Shown one piece after another: positions 15,836-24,664 of a stretch of 64,000 nt of DNA. The notes beneath the pieces are model-generated. The model was not told the origin of the DNA. It saw only the letters and a list, made by a program, of their open reading frames with translations, and searched no databases. Within the stretch, counting starts at the first letter, position 1. The number at the start of each line of letters is the position of its first letter. The DNA comes from Endozoicomonas euniceicola (GTDB lineage: Bacteria > Pseudomonadota > Gammaproteobacteria > Pseudomonadales > Endozoicomonadaceae): assembly GCF_025562755.1 (NCBI RefSeq), contig NZ_CP103300.1:1501501-1565500 (forward strand). Direction: 5' to 3'. The translations under genes were made by a program, and so were the position numbers.

Positions 15836-17702
15836 CGCCATCACCTGATGGCAATTCAGACTTAAGATAATTAGTCAATAACATCCGCAGCCTCTTCATA
15901 ACGTCGGGGCTGAAGTTGGATTGACCAAGAAGGCGGTTCAGTTTACATACGTCCTCTGAGCTTACGCGGTCTGGATAGCGGTTTAATATGTATTCGACAA
16001 TACTTTCCTGATTACAGAGGACGGCGGTACCTAACAGGGTTAAATCATTCGGTCGGAAAGTGTGACTCAGTAGCTCCGGTCGCTGATAAATGGCTTCCTT
16101 AAACGCCTCAGTCTCTCCCATCGCGCAGAGCAGGCGCACGTTTTCCGCTCCTGACACATGGCTTCGCCAGTCTATAGGGGTAGTGAACACAGGCCTCTTC
16201 TCACACAGGGGTAATAGCATCCTGGCAATGGTTTCAGGATAGGCTGAATCCACCAGAAACCACGGATTGTCCAGAGTTCTCTTGAGCCAGAAGCCTTGCT
16301 GGTACAGCAGAACAGACAACACCATGAAAAATTGTATACGACCATTACCGTCTTTATACAGATGCATTCGCTGGAGCATACAGGCAGCCTCGACAGCGGC
16401 CTCGACAATCTCCAGGTCCGATTTTTTTTCGGCGACTGTCCTGTAGTAATGATCCAGCACCGCCTGACCATCCCGCTGTTTGTCATCAGAATTGTACCGG
16501 ACCTTAAACATCAGGTAATCATCCACAACCTTATACCACTCCAGCCTGATATCAATATCGTGTCCTTTGAGGTACTCACGGGCTTGCGTTATAGCAGCCA
16601 TTCTGATTTTATCCGCTGACTGCTTATCTGGTTGGGGTTTTATGTACTTGAAGATATCGTCCCCTTCGCTATCCATACAAACATTACCGGGTGTCATCAC
16701 ATTGCAAAAATCATAAACGTCTTCAGCTTTAACCGCCGCTGCATAGTGAGTGCTTTTGTCACAAAACGTAGTACCAACGATAGCAGCTGCACGATTAATG
16801 TCTGAGATTGAGAGCCGCCAGCCCTCAGGTGCTGCTGCCAACTGGTTCAGTAGCTCAAAAAAGCCTCGATAGCATCGCTCCAGATAGCCACATTCATTAT
16901 TTAGCCGGAAGCGCTCACTGGCACCATCGCAGCGACTCCCTTCAATCATCAATCTGAATAGTTCGGTGTCAGATTCAGGCAACCCGGCTCTGGCCAGCCC
17001 TTCTCGCTCCCACGTCTGAAATGCCTGCTCAAGTTTAACGCTCTGATGTACTCCTTCAACGAAGTGGGTAAATGCTCTCAAAACAAACGGTTCAGACTCT
17101 AAGTACCCTGCGTCTCTGAGGTTTGATTGGATAAGGGTAAAATATTTCATGGCTTCACTCCGAACCGCCTCCTCCTTCTGTCCAAACTCCTCACTCAATT
17201 CAGCAGACCAACGGCTAGCAATATTCTTCCCCGGTTCATCAGGCACAATGTAAAAAAATTTGCCTTTACGCTCATAACTGGCTTCATGACCGCGCATCAA
17301 ACTACAGCCCGTCATATAACTGCTATTCAGCGCTTCGCCCACTTCTTCCGGGATGTTTTCATCAAAAATATCGCTCAATTCAAGTTCGGGCTCTGGCTTA
17401 AAGGGATCAGGAAAGAGCGTGTCAGCACTGAAGAGGGAGGGCGTTACTTTCGACTCGCTTTGCGCCGTCATCAAAGCCGTTTGACTGGCGCTCTGGAGTT
17501 CACGCTGGAGAACAGGCTGTCCAGAGTCAGCTGCGGGGCTACTGTCCGGTGTTCGCTGAAGGTTCAGGTACCCCATAACGTTCCTGAGCCCTATGACCAT
17601 CCGATTATAAAAACCGGATGCATAATCGGGGTGGTGCTCACTGTTGACGGCACTGCCCTGGCTTGTGGGGACGGAACCTTGTCCGGAACTGCTTGAAATC
17701 AT
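15645..17702 (-). CDS. Fic-domain protein with C-terminal ankyrin-like repeats (effector candidate)
   Basis: 685 residues. HLYKDGNGR (H447 to R455) matches the Fic active-site motif HxFx(D/E)GNGR; the usual final Arg three residues further is Phe here. After it (about 535-610) come ankyrin-like segments (LLCAMGETEAF, TLLGTAVLCNQESIVEYIL). The N-terminal ~120 residues are Ser/Pro/Gln-rich without a signal peptide. Fic enzymes transfer AMP, or phosphocholine in the Legionella Fic-ankyrin effector AnkX, to host proteins; by analogy this is a host-directed effector candidate. The last ~63 codons lie antisense to astB, unusual for an authentic C-terminus, so the tail may be recent. It lies downstream of two effector-like genes on the same strand. 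Confidence 0.7.
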   Translation of the reverse strand: MISSSSGQGSVPTSQGSAVNSEHHPDYASGFYNRMVIGLRNVMGYLNLQRTPDSSPAADSGQPVLQRELQSASQTALMTAQSESKVTPSLFSADTLFPDPFKPEPELELSDIFDENIPEEVGEALNSSYMTGCSLMRGHEASYERKGKFFYIVPDEPGKNIASRWSAELSEEFGQKEEAVRSEAMKYFTLIQSNLRDAGYLESEPFVLRAFTHFVEGVHQSVKLEQAFQTWEREGLARAGLPESDTELFRLMIEGSRCDGASERFRLNNECGYLERCYRGFFELLNQLAAAPEGWRLSISDINRAAAIVGTTFCDKSTHYAAAVKAEDVYDFCNVMTPGNVCMDSEGDDIFKYIKPQPDKQSADKIRMAAITQAREYLKGHDIDIRLEWYKVVDDYLMFKVRYNSDDKQRDGQAVLDHYYRTVAEKKSDLEIVEAAVEAACMLQRMHLYKDGNGRIQFFMVLSVLLYQQGFWLKRTLDNPWFLVDSAYPETIARMLLPLCEKRPVFTTPIDWRSHVSGAENVRLLCAMGETEAFKEAIYQRPELLSHTFRPNDLTLLGTAVLCNQESIVEYILNRYPDRVSSEDVCKLNRLLGQSNFSPDVMKRLRMLLTNYLKSELPSGDGVNASERNKQSPAQVSESVDPELPSTLQEGSDRLNRSLSADHDNGFEPTGSAVNTGRPLSGSAG

Positions 17703-17791
17703 TTCTGCCTAAACCTTCAATGGAGCTTCAGGATGTTTGGACAGAAAATAGCGCCACAGGTTCCGAAAAAGCTGACTAACCGACCGTTTAG

Positions 17792-18571
17792 CTATTCCTC
17801 GGGCCGGGCTGGCTCAGATGGCTGCGGAGGTTGCTCAGGAGCCGGTTTTGGTGGCTTCTTTTTGGGCTTTATGATTCTTTCAATCAGGACGGTTCCTCCC
17901 GAATAATCCACTTTCATAGAGGTTGGCACTGCTTTCAACGCTTGACTCAAATGCCTCTGCATTTCTTCATCTTTAGCGTGTTGTTTTCCAAGCTTGTGAC
18001 TTAGCTGAACAAATTTTTCCTGTAGCGCCTGAAATTGTACTTGTGGTGGTTGAGGACCTAACGCTGTCTGGCATTCGGCAAACCCACCATTGATAGCTTC
18101 TCCAACCTCCCTCAACAAATGTTCCATATTCTGCCCTCGCAAAGCTTCCTGATCAGGAGGAATAATAGAGACCATACGATCGTCAATCTGAACTTTAATC
18201 ATCAACCCCTCTGGTGGAGTATCAGGGGATTCCAGCGCTCTCCGGGCCTGGGCAAGAATTTTCAGTTTTCCACTCATCGCGGACAACTGATTAATCGCGG
18301 TCAACACTTCTTCTCGCTGTCTTAACAATGCCTCAGGTGAATTCTTTTTACCCATACCTGTCGTTGATGTTGCCTCAGGCTGGGCTGTCGCCTTTCTCTC
18401 CGCCAATGGTTTTCCAGCCGTGCTGTCAGGATTCAGGCCTCGCATTTTCGGCGATACATCAGGAGTCGCAGCAGAACCTGTGCGGGGTTGCTCTCCTTCC
18501 GGCGTAGTACTTTCAGTCAACGGTTTGCCTGAAGGTGAGGGGGTAGATGGAATGTTACGACTGCCTTCCAT
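17792..18571 (-). CDS. Unknown protein with Pro-rich ends, paralogue of upstream gene
   Basis: 259 residues. Not recognised. The first ~80 residues are Ser/Thr/Pro-rich and probably disordered. A central part has a predicted helical segment (LLRQREEVLTAINQL) and the segment IIPPDQEALRGQNMEHLL, which resembles LIPPDKKALKNRDVAELT in the preceding gene. The C-terminus is Lys/Pro-rich (PKKKPPKPAPEQPPQ). There is no signal peptide or membrane segment. The start overlaps the end of the upstream gene by 17 bases, so translation is probably coupled. With the next gene (Fic-ankyrin) it forms a leftward three-gene block; effector or effector-chaperone roles are conjecture. Confidence 0.55.
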   Translation of the reverse strand: MEGSRNIPSTPSPSGKPLTESTTPEGEQPRTGSAATPDVSPKMRGLNPDSTAGKPLAERKATAQPEATSTTGMGKKNSPEALLRQREEVLTAINQLSAMSGKLKILAQARRALESPDTPPEGLMIKVQIDDRMVSIIPPDQEALRGQNMEHLLREVGEAINGGFAECQTALGPQPPQVQFQALQEKFVQLSHKLGKQHAKDEEMQRHLSQALKAVPTSMKVDYSGGTVLIERIIKPKKKPPKPAPEQPPQPSEPARPEE

Positions 18572-19469
18572 GGTCTAAAAACCTCCAAAATTTTCCTGCC
18601 AGCGTTACGGGCTCTGGCTTGATCATTTCCAGATCTTTCATGAGCCGTTCTGTTTCTTCTTTTCCCAGTCTCTCTAGCGTCAGTTCAGGGGTTTCATCTT
18701 CTGAACCTTCAGTGGGGGCTGGCTGTTTGACATGAATGATCGACCGCCGGTGTTGCAAATCCTCCAACCGTTTCTGCCAGTCATTATCCGGCTTACCTTT
18801 TTCAGATATCTTAGCGCCCACATCTTTCAGCATTTCCTGAATCGTCGACAGTCGCTGATTGAACGCTCCCAAATTAAACCCGGTAAAGGCCGTATTGTTG
18901 TACTGCTGAAGCAGTTCTTTGGCCAGCTTTGTCAATTCCGCAACATCACGGTTTTTAAGCGCTTTTTTATCCGGAGGAATCAGCCGTATTGGTTTATCTT
19001 CACCCGGTAACCGAATGACCACTTTAACGCCTTTGAGGGCTTTGGACGGGTTATCCAGCGCGGCAAAGGCTTTGCCAAGAACAGTATGCGCTTCAACCTT
19101 TTGATATTTGTCGTCGGCTTCATTCAGCAAGGCTTCCTGCTCGGCTTCCAGCTCTTCAAGCGTACTGCTTTCTCTGGCCTGGTGAGCCTCTTCCAGCTCT
19201 CTTTTCTGTTTGGCCTTAGGGCTTTCTGCGAGCTGGTTGGAAGGCGGTGTGTCTGGCTGACTCGCAGAGCGTTCACGAATTAAAGTGCCAGGAGTCTGGT
19301 TCGGTGCAATTCCGCCAAGCTGCCGTCTCGGACTGCCCACTCCTGTAACAGAATTTCCATTGAGCCTTGCCGTTGAGCCTGCTGAATCAGCAGCACCTGT
19401 GCCACCTGTGGAAGTTGTAGAAGGAGCCGGTACTCTGGAGCCCGGAGTAATACCACTCGCCATAGACAT
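18555..19469 (-). CDS. Unknown protein, first gene of the Fic-containing block
   Basis: 304 residues. Not recognised. The N-terminal ~90 residues are Gly/Ser/Thr/Pro-rich. A charged helical stretch follows (residues ~85-135, rich in Glu, Ala and Lys; probable coiled coil), then the segment LPGEDKPIRLIPPDKKALK shared with the next gene, then another helical part. No signal peptide or membrane segment. It overlaps the following paralogue by 17 bases. The two look like a duplication product that then diverged. They lie between groEL (separate, with its own terminator at 19549-19580) and the Fic-ankyrin gene. Composition and context suggest secreted or effector-associated proteins; confidence in function is low. 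Confidence 0.55.
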   Translation of the reverse strand: MSMASGITPGSRVPAPSTTSTGGTGAADSAGSTARLNGNSVTGVGSPRRQLGGIAPNQTPGTLIRERSASQPDTPPSNQLAESPKAKQKRELEEAHQARESSTLEELEAEQEALLNEADDKYQKVEAHTVLGKAFAALDNPSKALKGVKVVIRLPGEDKPIRLIPPDKKALKNRDVAELTKLAKELLQQYNNTAFTGFNLGAFNQRLSTIQEMLKDVGAKISEKGKPDNDWQKRLEDLQHRRSIIHVKQPAPTEGSEDETPELTLERLGKEETERLMKDLEMIKPEPVTLAGKFWRFLDHGRQS

Positions 19470-19548
19470 TTACCTGTCAGGTTTTCAACAGGTATTAAAT
19501 CGGCGGGTTGCCACAAGCCTGCATGTCAGGCTGGTATAAAGGTTTGTG

Positions 19549-19580
19549 AAAAAAAAGCCGTAACACAAAGGCTACGGCTT
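19549..19580 (-). terminator. Rho-independent terminator of groESL
   Basis: Read leftward: AAGCCGTA, a 10-base loop, TACGGCTT, then a run of T. An 8-bp perfect stem plus T-run lies about 50 bases after the groEL stop. Confidence 0.9.
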
Positions 19581-19632
19581 ATACATCAAAAGATGTGGTT
19601 TGAAACCAGGTTTCAGACAGTCAGGGGGCTGA

Positions 19633-21276
19633 TCACATCATGCCGCCCATACCGCCCATACCACCCATACCGCCCATATCAGGCATTGCAGGTGCTTCTT
19701 CCTTAGGCTCGTCAGCTACCATAGCTTCGGTGGTGATCATCAGGCCAGCAACAGAAGCAGCCGCCTGCAGAGCAGAACGGGTTACCTTGGCCGGGTCCAG
19801 AATACCCATTTCGATCATGTCGCCGTATTCGCCGGTTGCAGCGTTGTAACCAAAGTTACCTTCGCCGGAGCGTACCTTGTCAACAACAACAGAAGCTTCG
19901 TCACCGGAGTTGGCAGCGATCTGACGGATTGGGCCTTCCAGGGCACGCAGAACCAGTTCAACACCGGCTTTCTGCTCAGGGTTGATAGCGTCCACTTCGA
20001 TAGCAGACAGGGCGCGTATCAGGGCGACACCACCACCAGCCACAACGCCTTCTTCAACCGCAGCGCGGGTAGCGTGCAGAGCGTCTTCTACGCGGGCTTT
20101 CTTCTCTTTCATTTCGACTTCGGTAGCAGCGCCTACCTTCACAACGGCAACACCGCCAGCCAGTTTGGCTACACGTTCCTGCAGTTTTTCTTTGTCGTAG
20201 TCGGAGGAGGAGTTTTCGATCTCGGCACGGATTTGCTCAACACGGGTAACGATGTCAGCCTGGTTACCAGAACCGTCAACAACGGTGGTGTCTTCCTTGG
20301 TGATCGCGATGCGCTTGGCAGAACCCAGGTCTTCCAGGGTAGCGCCTTCCAGGGACAGACCGATTTCTTCAGAAATAACGGTAGCGCCAGTCAGGGTAGC
20401 GATATCCTGCAGCATGGCCTTACGACGGTCGCCGAAACCTGGTGCCTTAACCGCGGATACCTTAACGATACCGCGCATGTTGTTCACGACCAGAGTCGCC
20501 AGCGCCTCGCCTTCAACGTCTTCAGCAATGAGCAACAGAGGCTTGCCTGCTTTGGCAACATTTTCCAGTACTGGCAGCAGATCACGAATGTTGGAGATTT
20601 TCTTGTCAACCAGCAGGATGAACGGGTTCTCCAGTTCGCAGGTCATGCTTTCCTGGTTGTTGATGAAGTAAGGAGACAGGTAGCCACGGTCGAACTGCAT
20701 ACCCTCTACTACGTCCAGTTCGTTTTCCAGACCGGAACCTTCCTCAACGGTAATAACGCCTTCTTTGCCCACTTTTTCCATGGCTTCAGCGATGATCTGA
20801 CCCACCAGTTCGTCAGAGTTGGCAGAGATAGTACCAACCTGAGCGATAGACTTGCCGTCTTCACACGGAGTCGCCATACCTTTCAGCTTGGCAACCACTT
20901 CAATAACAGCCTTGTCGATGCCGCGCTTCAGGTCCATTGGGTTCATGCCAGCGGCAACGTACTTCAGACCTTCGTTCAGAATGGACTGAGCCAGTACAGT
21001 AGCGGTAGTCGTACCGTCACCCGCCTGGTCGTTAGCCTGAGAGGCCACTTCCTTAACCAGTTGAGCGCCCATGTTCTGGAACTTGTCAGCCAGCTCGATT
21101 TCCTTGGCTACGGAAACACCATCTTTAGTGATGGTTGGCGCACCGAAGGATTTCTCCAGCAGTACGTTACGACCCTTAGGCCCCAGAGTCGCTTTAACGG
21201 CGTCAGCCAGAACGTTAACGCCTTCCAGCATTTGCTTGCGAGCTTCGTCGCCGAACTTAACCTGTTTTGCTGCCAT
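19633..21276 (-). CDS. groL: Chaperonin GroEL (Hsp60)
   Basis: 547 residues starting MAAKQVKFGDEARKQML, with all family signatures (ATLGPKGRNVLL, GDGTTTATVLA, AAVEEGVVAGGG) and the C-terminal GGM-repeat tail ending in MM. It forms the 14-mer ATP-driven folding chamber with GroES in the cytoplasm. The ATG at 21276 gives the universal MAAK start; the in-frame ATG at 21285 would add three residues. The gene lies 65 bases after groES in one operon, with a terminator 50 bases downstream. The G+C-rich codon use and strong conservation contrast with the effector-like genes next door. Confidence 0.98.
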   Translation of the reverse strand: MAAKQVKFGDEARKQMLEGVNVLADAVKATLGPKGRNVLLEKSFGAPTITKDGVSVAKEIELADKFQNMGAQLVKEVASQANDQAGDGTTTATVLAQSILNEGLKYVAAGMNPMDLKRGIDKAVIEVVAKLKGMATPCEDGKSIAQVGTISANSDELVGQIIAEAMEKVGKEGVITVEEGSGLENELDVVEGMQFDRGYLSPYFINNQESMTCELENPFILLVDKKISNIRDLLPVLENVAKAGKPLLLIAEDVEGEALATLVVNNMRGIVKVSAVKAPGFGDRRKAMLQDIATLTGATVISEEIGLSLEGATLEDLGSAKRIAITKEDTTVVDGSGNQADIVTRVEQIRAEIENSSSDYDKEKLQERVAKLAGGVAVVKVGAATEVEMKEKKARVEDALHATRAAVEEGVVAGGGVALIRALSAIEVDAINPEQKAGVELVLRALEGPIRQIAANSGDEASVVVDKVRSGEGNFGYNAATGEYGDMIEMGILDPAKVTRSALQAAASVAGLMITTEAMVADEPKEEAPAMPDMGGMGGMGGMGGMM

Positions 21277-21341
21277 GATTGACATCCTTTACGAATTTTT
21301 AAAAACAGTTGTAACCGGACTCCTTCGGGAGTCGCAGACAA

Positions 21342-21635
21342 TCAGTCTTCCAGAACAGCGTAGATTTCGCTTTCGGACAGAATGATCAGTTCTTCACCGT
21401 CGATCTTAACGGTGTCGGAACCGGCGTATTTGCCAAAGATCACTTTATCGCCAATCTTTACGCTCAGGGGACGAACTTCACCGTTGTCCAGAACAGTTCC
21501 ATTGCCTACAGCTACCACAGCACCCTGGTTTGGTTTCTCTGTAGCGGAACCTGGCAGAACGATGCCGCCAGCAGAGGTAGTTTCTTCTTCTTCACGACGA
21601 ACGGCCACGCGGTCACGCAACGGACGGATTTTCAT
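21342..21635 (-). CDS. groES: Co-chaperonin GroES
   Basis: 97 residues, the normal length, starting MKIRPLRDRVAVRREEEE, with the mobile-loop region TSAGGIVLPGSA and the closing segment ELIILSESEIYAVLED. It caps the GroEL ring. First gene of the groESL operon; a sigma-32-like promoter lies ~115 bases upstream at 21750-21778. GGAGAG precedes the ATG at a suitable distance. Confidence 0.98.
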   Translation of the reverse strand: MKIRPLRDRVAVRREEEETTSAGGIVLPGSATEKPNQGAVVAVGNGTVLDNGEVRPLSVKIGDKVIFGKYAGSDTVKIDGEELIILSESEIYAVLED

Positions 21636-21749
21636 CGATGCATCTCTCCAACTGTTTATGCCGAATATTCGGCAGTCAACTTACAATGAAGGTTGGGTGG
21701 ATTTCTGTTGATACCCACCCAAACCGAACCTGTTATACGGTGATACTCT

Positions 21750-21778
21750 AAGTAGGGATACGGTTAATCTTTTTCAAG
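21750..21778 (-). promoter_or_regulatory. Sigma-32 (heat shock) promoter of groESL
   Basis: Read leftward, CTTGAAA (21772-21778) is followed after 14 bases by CCCTACTT (21750-21757), close to the sigma-32 consensus CTTGAAA-N13-15-CCCCATNT. It lies between fxsA and groES in the right direction. No CIRCE element is seen. Confidence 0.8.
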
Positions 21779-21787
21779 GGGACAATT

Positions 21788-22258
21788 CTATTTTTTTTCA
21801 TCTTCCCGCTTGAAGTCCCCGTCGAAGGTGTTGTGCAGACCTCGGCTGGGGTCAATATCTTCACGGTAATACTGACCTTCGAAGGTGGTGGAAGACTGGT
21901 GCACCTGCCAGCGTCCACTGGCAATCATTTTCTTAATAAGGTATTTACGTACTGGCGGAATAAGCAGGGCCATCCCGAAAAAGTCAGACACAAACCCCGG
22001 AAACATCATGAACAGGCCACCAATGGCAATCATGAATCCCTCCACCATTTCTGTCCCGGGCATTTCCCCATGCGCCATACGTTCACGGGCTTTCAGCATA
22101 GTACTGAGTCCCTGCCGGCGTAGAACCGCCATACCGAGAATCGCCCCTAAAATAATCAGTGCAACCGCATTCAGCCCCCCGATGGCGCTGCCGACTTCAA
22201 TCAGCACCAGCATCTCAATAACGGGGAACAGTAAAAATAACCAGATTGGGAATCGCAT
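21788..22258 (-). CDS. fxsA: FxsA family inner membrane protein
   Basis: 156 residues. The start MRFPIWLFLLFPVIEMLVLIEV and the following GGLNAVALIILGAILG, LRRQGL, MVEGFMIAIGGLFMMFPGFVSD and LLIPPVRKYLI match FxsA, a small multi-spanning inner membrane protein with about three to four hydrophobic segments and a hydrophilic tail. In E. coli its overproduction relieves F-exclusion of phage T7; its normal role is not established. Adjacent to groESL as in many gammaproteobacteria. The groES promoter begins 10 bases upstream of this gene's stop-proximal end, so the two units abut tightly. Confidence 0.92.
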   Translation of the reverse strand: MRFPIWLFLLFPVIEMLVLIEVGSAIGGLNAVALIILGAILGMAVLRRQGLSTMLKARERMAHGEMPGTEMVEGFMIAIGGLFMMFPGFVSDFFGMALLIPPVRKYLIKKMIASGRWQVHQSSTTFEGQYYREDIDPSRGLHNTFDGDFKREDEKK

Positions 22259-22356
22259 GGATGACTCCGTATTTATAAGTACTTTCTATCTGGAGGCATA
22301 CCGTTGAAATACAAGGTAAGATTACAAAATTTTTGCTTTGGACAGCCCATACATCA

Positions 22357-22686
22357 TCAAAACCTCCTGCCAATAAATGGTGTTTTTTTTCTGGCTCTCA
22401 GCAATACATCAAACTCATTGACTGCTTCGCACCAGTCCGAGTCCTGATCGTGGCTTTCTATGAGAAACTGTTTTTGTGCTGGCTGCCAGAAACCGGCTTC
22501 AAAAATAGATTGCTGTTCCGTCAGTGAATGCCCGGAAATGAATTGCTCGATGTCTTCTGGTGTATTGCTCAGTCCCAACTGGCTGAACAAACTCTTCAGA
22601 TCATGCTGGAACTCAGGTTTAGATTTCTTGAAACATGAACGTTCGGTAAAATATTTAGCGTCGGCGCAGCCAATCCCGTCAGGCAC
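22357..22686 (-). CDS. DUF2789 family protein, N-terminus uncertain
   Basis: Residues ~26-105 match small DUF2789 proteins: HDLKSLFSQLGL, the segment DIEQFISGHSL, AGFWQPAQKQFLIES and DSDWCEAVNEFDVLLR. Family members are ~75-80 residues and start just before the HDL segment. Here the frame runs 24 residues further upstream to a GTG at 22686 with no internal ATG at the expected place. The transposase gene begins only ~50 bases beyond, so the original start or promoter may have been altered by insertion of that element. Function of the family is unknown. Confidence 0.7.
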   Translation of the reverse strand: MPDGIGCADAKYFTERSCFKKSKPEFQHDLKSLFSQLGLSNTPEDIEQFISGHSLTEQQSIFEAGFWQPAQKQFLIESHDQDSDWCEAVNEFDVLLRARKKTPFIGRRF

Positions 22687-22868
22687 ACAATTTAAACCTG
22701 CCTGAACCGTTTAAATCATTGGTTCTGAGTTCATTTATGCCGCTTTTTCCAAAAAACTATCCGAACGTTCGTTTTTATCCGGCAATTTCAGCTCTAATTT
22801 TTGCTCATATCGGTTCCAGCAGCCACGAATTCGAAACTGCGGAATAATCCAAAACAGCGCGCGCCTAA

Positions 22869-23060
22869 GGGAAGCAGCAGAACATAATATACCGCTGTTG
22901 GCTTTTGGCTTTTGGCTTTTGGCTTTTGGCTTTTGGCTTTTGGCTTTTGGCTTTTGGCTTTTGGCTTTTGGCGGTTGGCGGTTGGCGGTTGGCGGTTGGC
23001 TGTATGAGCAGCTAATAGCCAAAAGCCAACAGCCCGGTAAGTTATTGAATGCTGCGCCCC
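22869..23060 (-). mobile_element. MITE-like element copy 2 (192 bp) with TAA target duplication
   Basis: Ends GGGAAGCAGCAGAAC and GCTGCGCCCC are the same as in the other copies, in opposite orientation to copy 1. TAA flanks both sides (22866-22868, 23061-23063). The interior is longer than in copies 1 and 3 because of a ~9-unit CTTTTGG array and a GCGGTTG array. The insertion is in frame with the transposase; the readthrough peptide is a Lys-Ser-Gln-Pro repeat (PKAKSQK units). Confidence 0.9.
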
Positions 23061-23530
23061 TAAGCATTCCGGCCGTGACTGTATGGGGATTCCTCCAGGC
23101 AGTTTTGGCCAGCGCAATGGCCGCTGGATTTTGACAAATGGTCAGCAATTGCACCAGCGCATACCCTGCCATTTTAATGTGCATCCACCGTAACAGCGTT
23201 CTGAGTTTCTGCTGCCATAAATGCTTGCATCCAAACTCGTGTTTAAGTTGCTGGAACATAGGCTCTATAGGCCACCTGAGCGAGTAGGCTAATAGCACTT
23301 CATCGGCTTTCAAGTCAGGATTGGTGGACAGAAACAGTTTAGTTTCTGTTTGTCCCTTGTCGTTTTCAAAACAACTCCAGACGACTCGGACAATACGGCC
23401 TTTCAAAAAACGAGCTCGGCAAATACAAGAACGAAAAGAGACAGTCCGGTTCTTTCTGTAAAGCCAGAGAGTCATCTTGGTCTCTGGTAATTTATCTACT
23501 TCCTCAGGTGTCATTTTGACACCGTACTTA

Positions 23531-23687
23531 GGGAAGCAGCAGAACATAATATACCGCTGTTGGCTGTTGGCTGTTGGCTGTTGGCTGTTGGCTGTTGGCT
23601 TTTGGCTTTTGGCTTTTGGCTGTATGAGCAGCTAATAGCCAACAGCCAACAGCCAAAAGCCCGGTAAGTTATTGAATGCTGCGCCCC
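23531..23687 (-). mobile_element. MITE-like element copy 3 (157 bp) with TTA target duplication
   Basis: Same ends as copies 1 and 2, same orientation as copy 2, flanked by TTA on both sides (23528-23530, 23688-23690). The heptamer array mixes CTGTTGG and CTTTTGG units. The 160-base net addition breaks the transposase frame. Excising element plus one TTA restores the junction RKRK-YGVKM. Confidence 0.9.
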
Positions 23688-24664
23688 TTACGCTTGCGGC
23701 CTTTCCTTTTGAAAGGAGAGGGAGGAAGTGCATCGACTGGAAGCGCATAAAGTGCCCGGTTTTTCGGTATATGACCAATGACCTCATACCCAAGCTCAAG
23801 CGCGGGCTGCATCATGGTATGATTCATAAACCAGCAGTCAGTGAGCAGGCGCAAAGCTCGCCCCTGAAGACTCTGTCGTACAGATTTCAGCATGGCCTTT
23901 GCAATTTTAAGCTTGCTGATGTTGCCTGACTTAGGTGATGGAAAAGCCATCACTGGAATCGCAGTATGCACCTTGTCTGATGGTCTATGGAAAGGAATAG
24001 CCAGAAAGACCCAACATTGACCAAGGAGATAAGTACACCGGTTCTTTTTCTTGCTGTGTTGGTGATGTATTCGGCATGCCGGTGCTTTGTCAGAGCAACG
24101 TTCGAGTGTCAGGTCGTCGAGAATCAGGGGAATGGTCTGACCGTCAGGCACTTTAGAACTGACCAGCAATATCAGACGATGCGCCAGGTTTCGCCAACGC
24201 CACTTACCTTGGGAGACCCAATGATGGTAGCTGTTCCAGAAATTTTCGTAGTGGATCGTCAGAAGGGCTTGTGTAACAAAGCCTTCGCCAGAAAGCATGC
24301 CACCCAGAAGTAACTCACAGAACGTTGGTGCCGCAAGTGGTGATAGCGCTTTTGCAAGAAATGTCGTATATAAAGAAAGCTCTCGAAGGATTACTTTCTG
24401 ATCTGAAGTGAGCATGGCAACCGCTTTTTCCTGGTAGATGAAGCGGTTGCTTAACCTATCTCAGCATCAAAAAATACGAAACGTTAGTACTTATAATTCT
24501 CTAAACTTGAGATGCTGGAAGACTTCCATGCTTTTCTCCGCATTCGCTCAGATTTACATCAGTATACATCCTGGCGTGCGACGCGCTCTTTTAGCAAAAT
24601 CGTCGTAAACCCTCGCCCAATGCGGGCGGGGATATAAGACGGGAAGGCACAGAGCCTTCCGCCA

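Larger units (their letters stand above)
22735..24415 (-). pseudogene. DDE transposase gene interrupted by two MITE insertions
   Basis: Reading leftward, 24415-23688 encodes a start with LILDDLTLE and LLTDCWFMN (first and second acidic residues). After the insert at 23531-23687 the frame resumes as KYGVKMTPEEVDK and reaches YSLRWPIEPMFQQLKHE (the Y-R-W-E signature of IS4/IS701-like transposases). After a second insert at 22869-23060 it ends ...SDSFLEKAA. Removing each insert with one 3-bp target copy leaves exactly 1326 bases, an intact 441-residue frame. The first insertion adds 160 bases and breaks the frame (stop right after GRSIQ); the second adds 195 bases, is in frame and stays open. 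Element ends were not identified; a hairpin (CAACCGCTT/AAGCGGTTG) lies at the transposase 5' end. Confidence 0.9.

Noticed and set aside
20074..21282. Long open frame of ~400 codons opposite groEL
   Set aside because: It is the antisense shadow of the highly conserved groEL gene; no family similarity and composition typical of a reverse frame.
22898..23134. Open frames with repetitive Phe-Gly-Trp-Leu or Lys-Ser-Gln-Pro peptides across the heptamer arrays
   Set aside because: These are translations of the MITE repeat in various frames, not genes.
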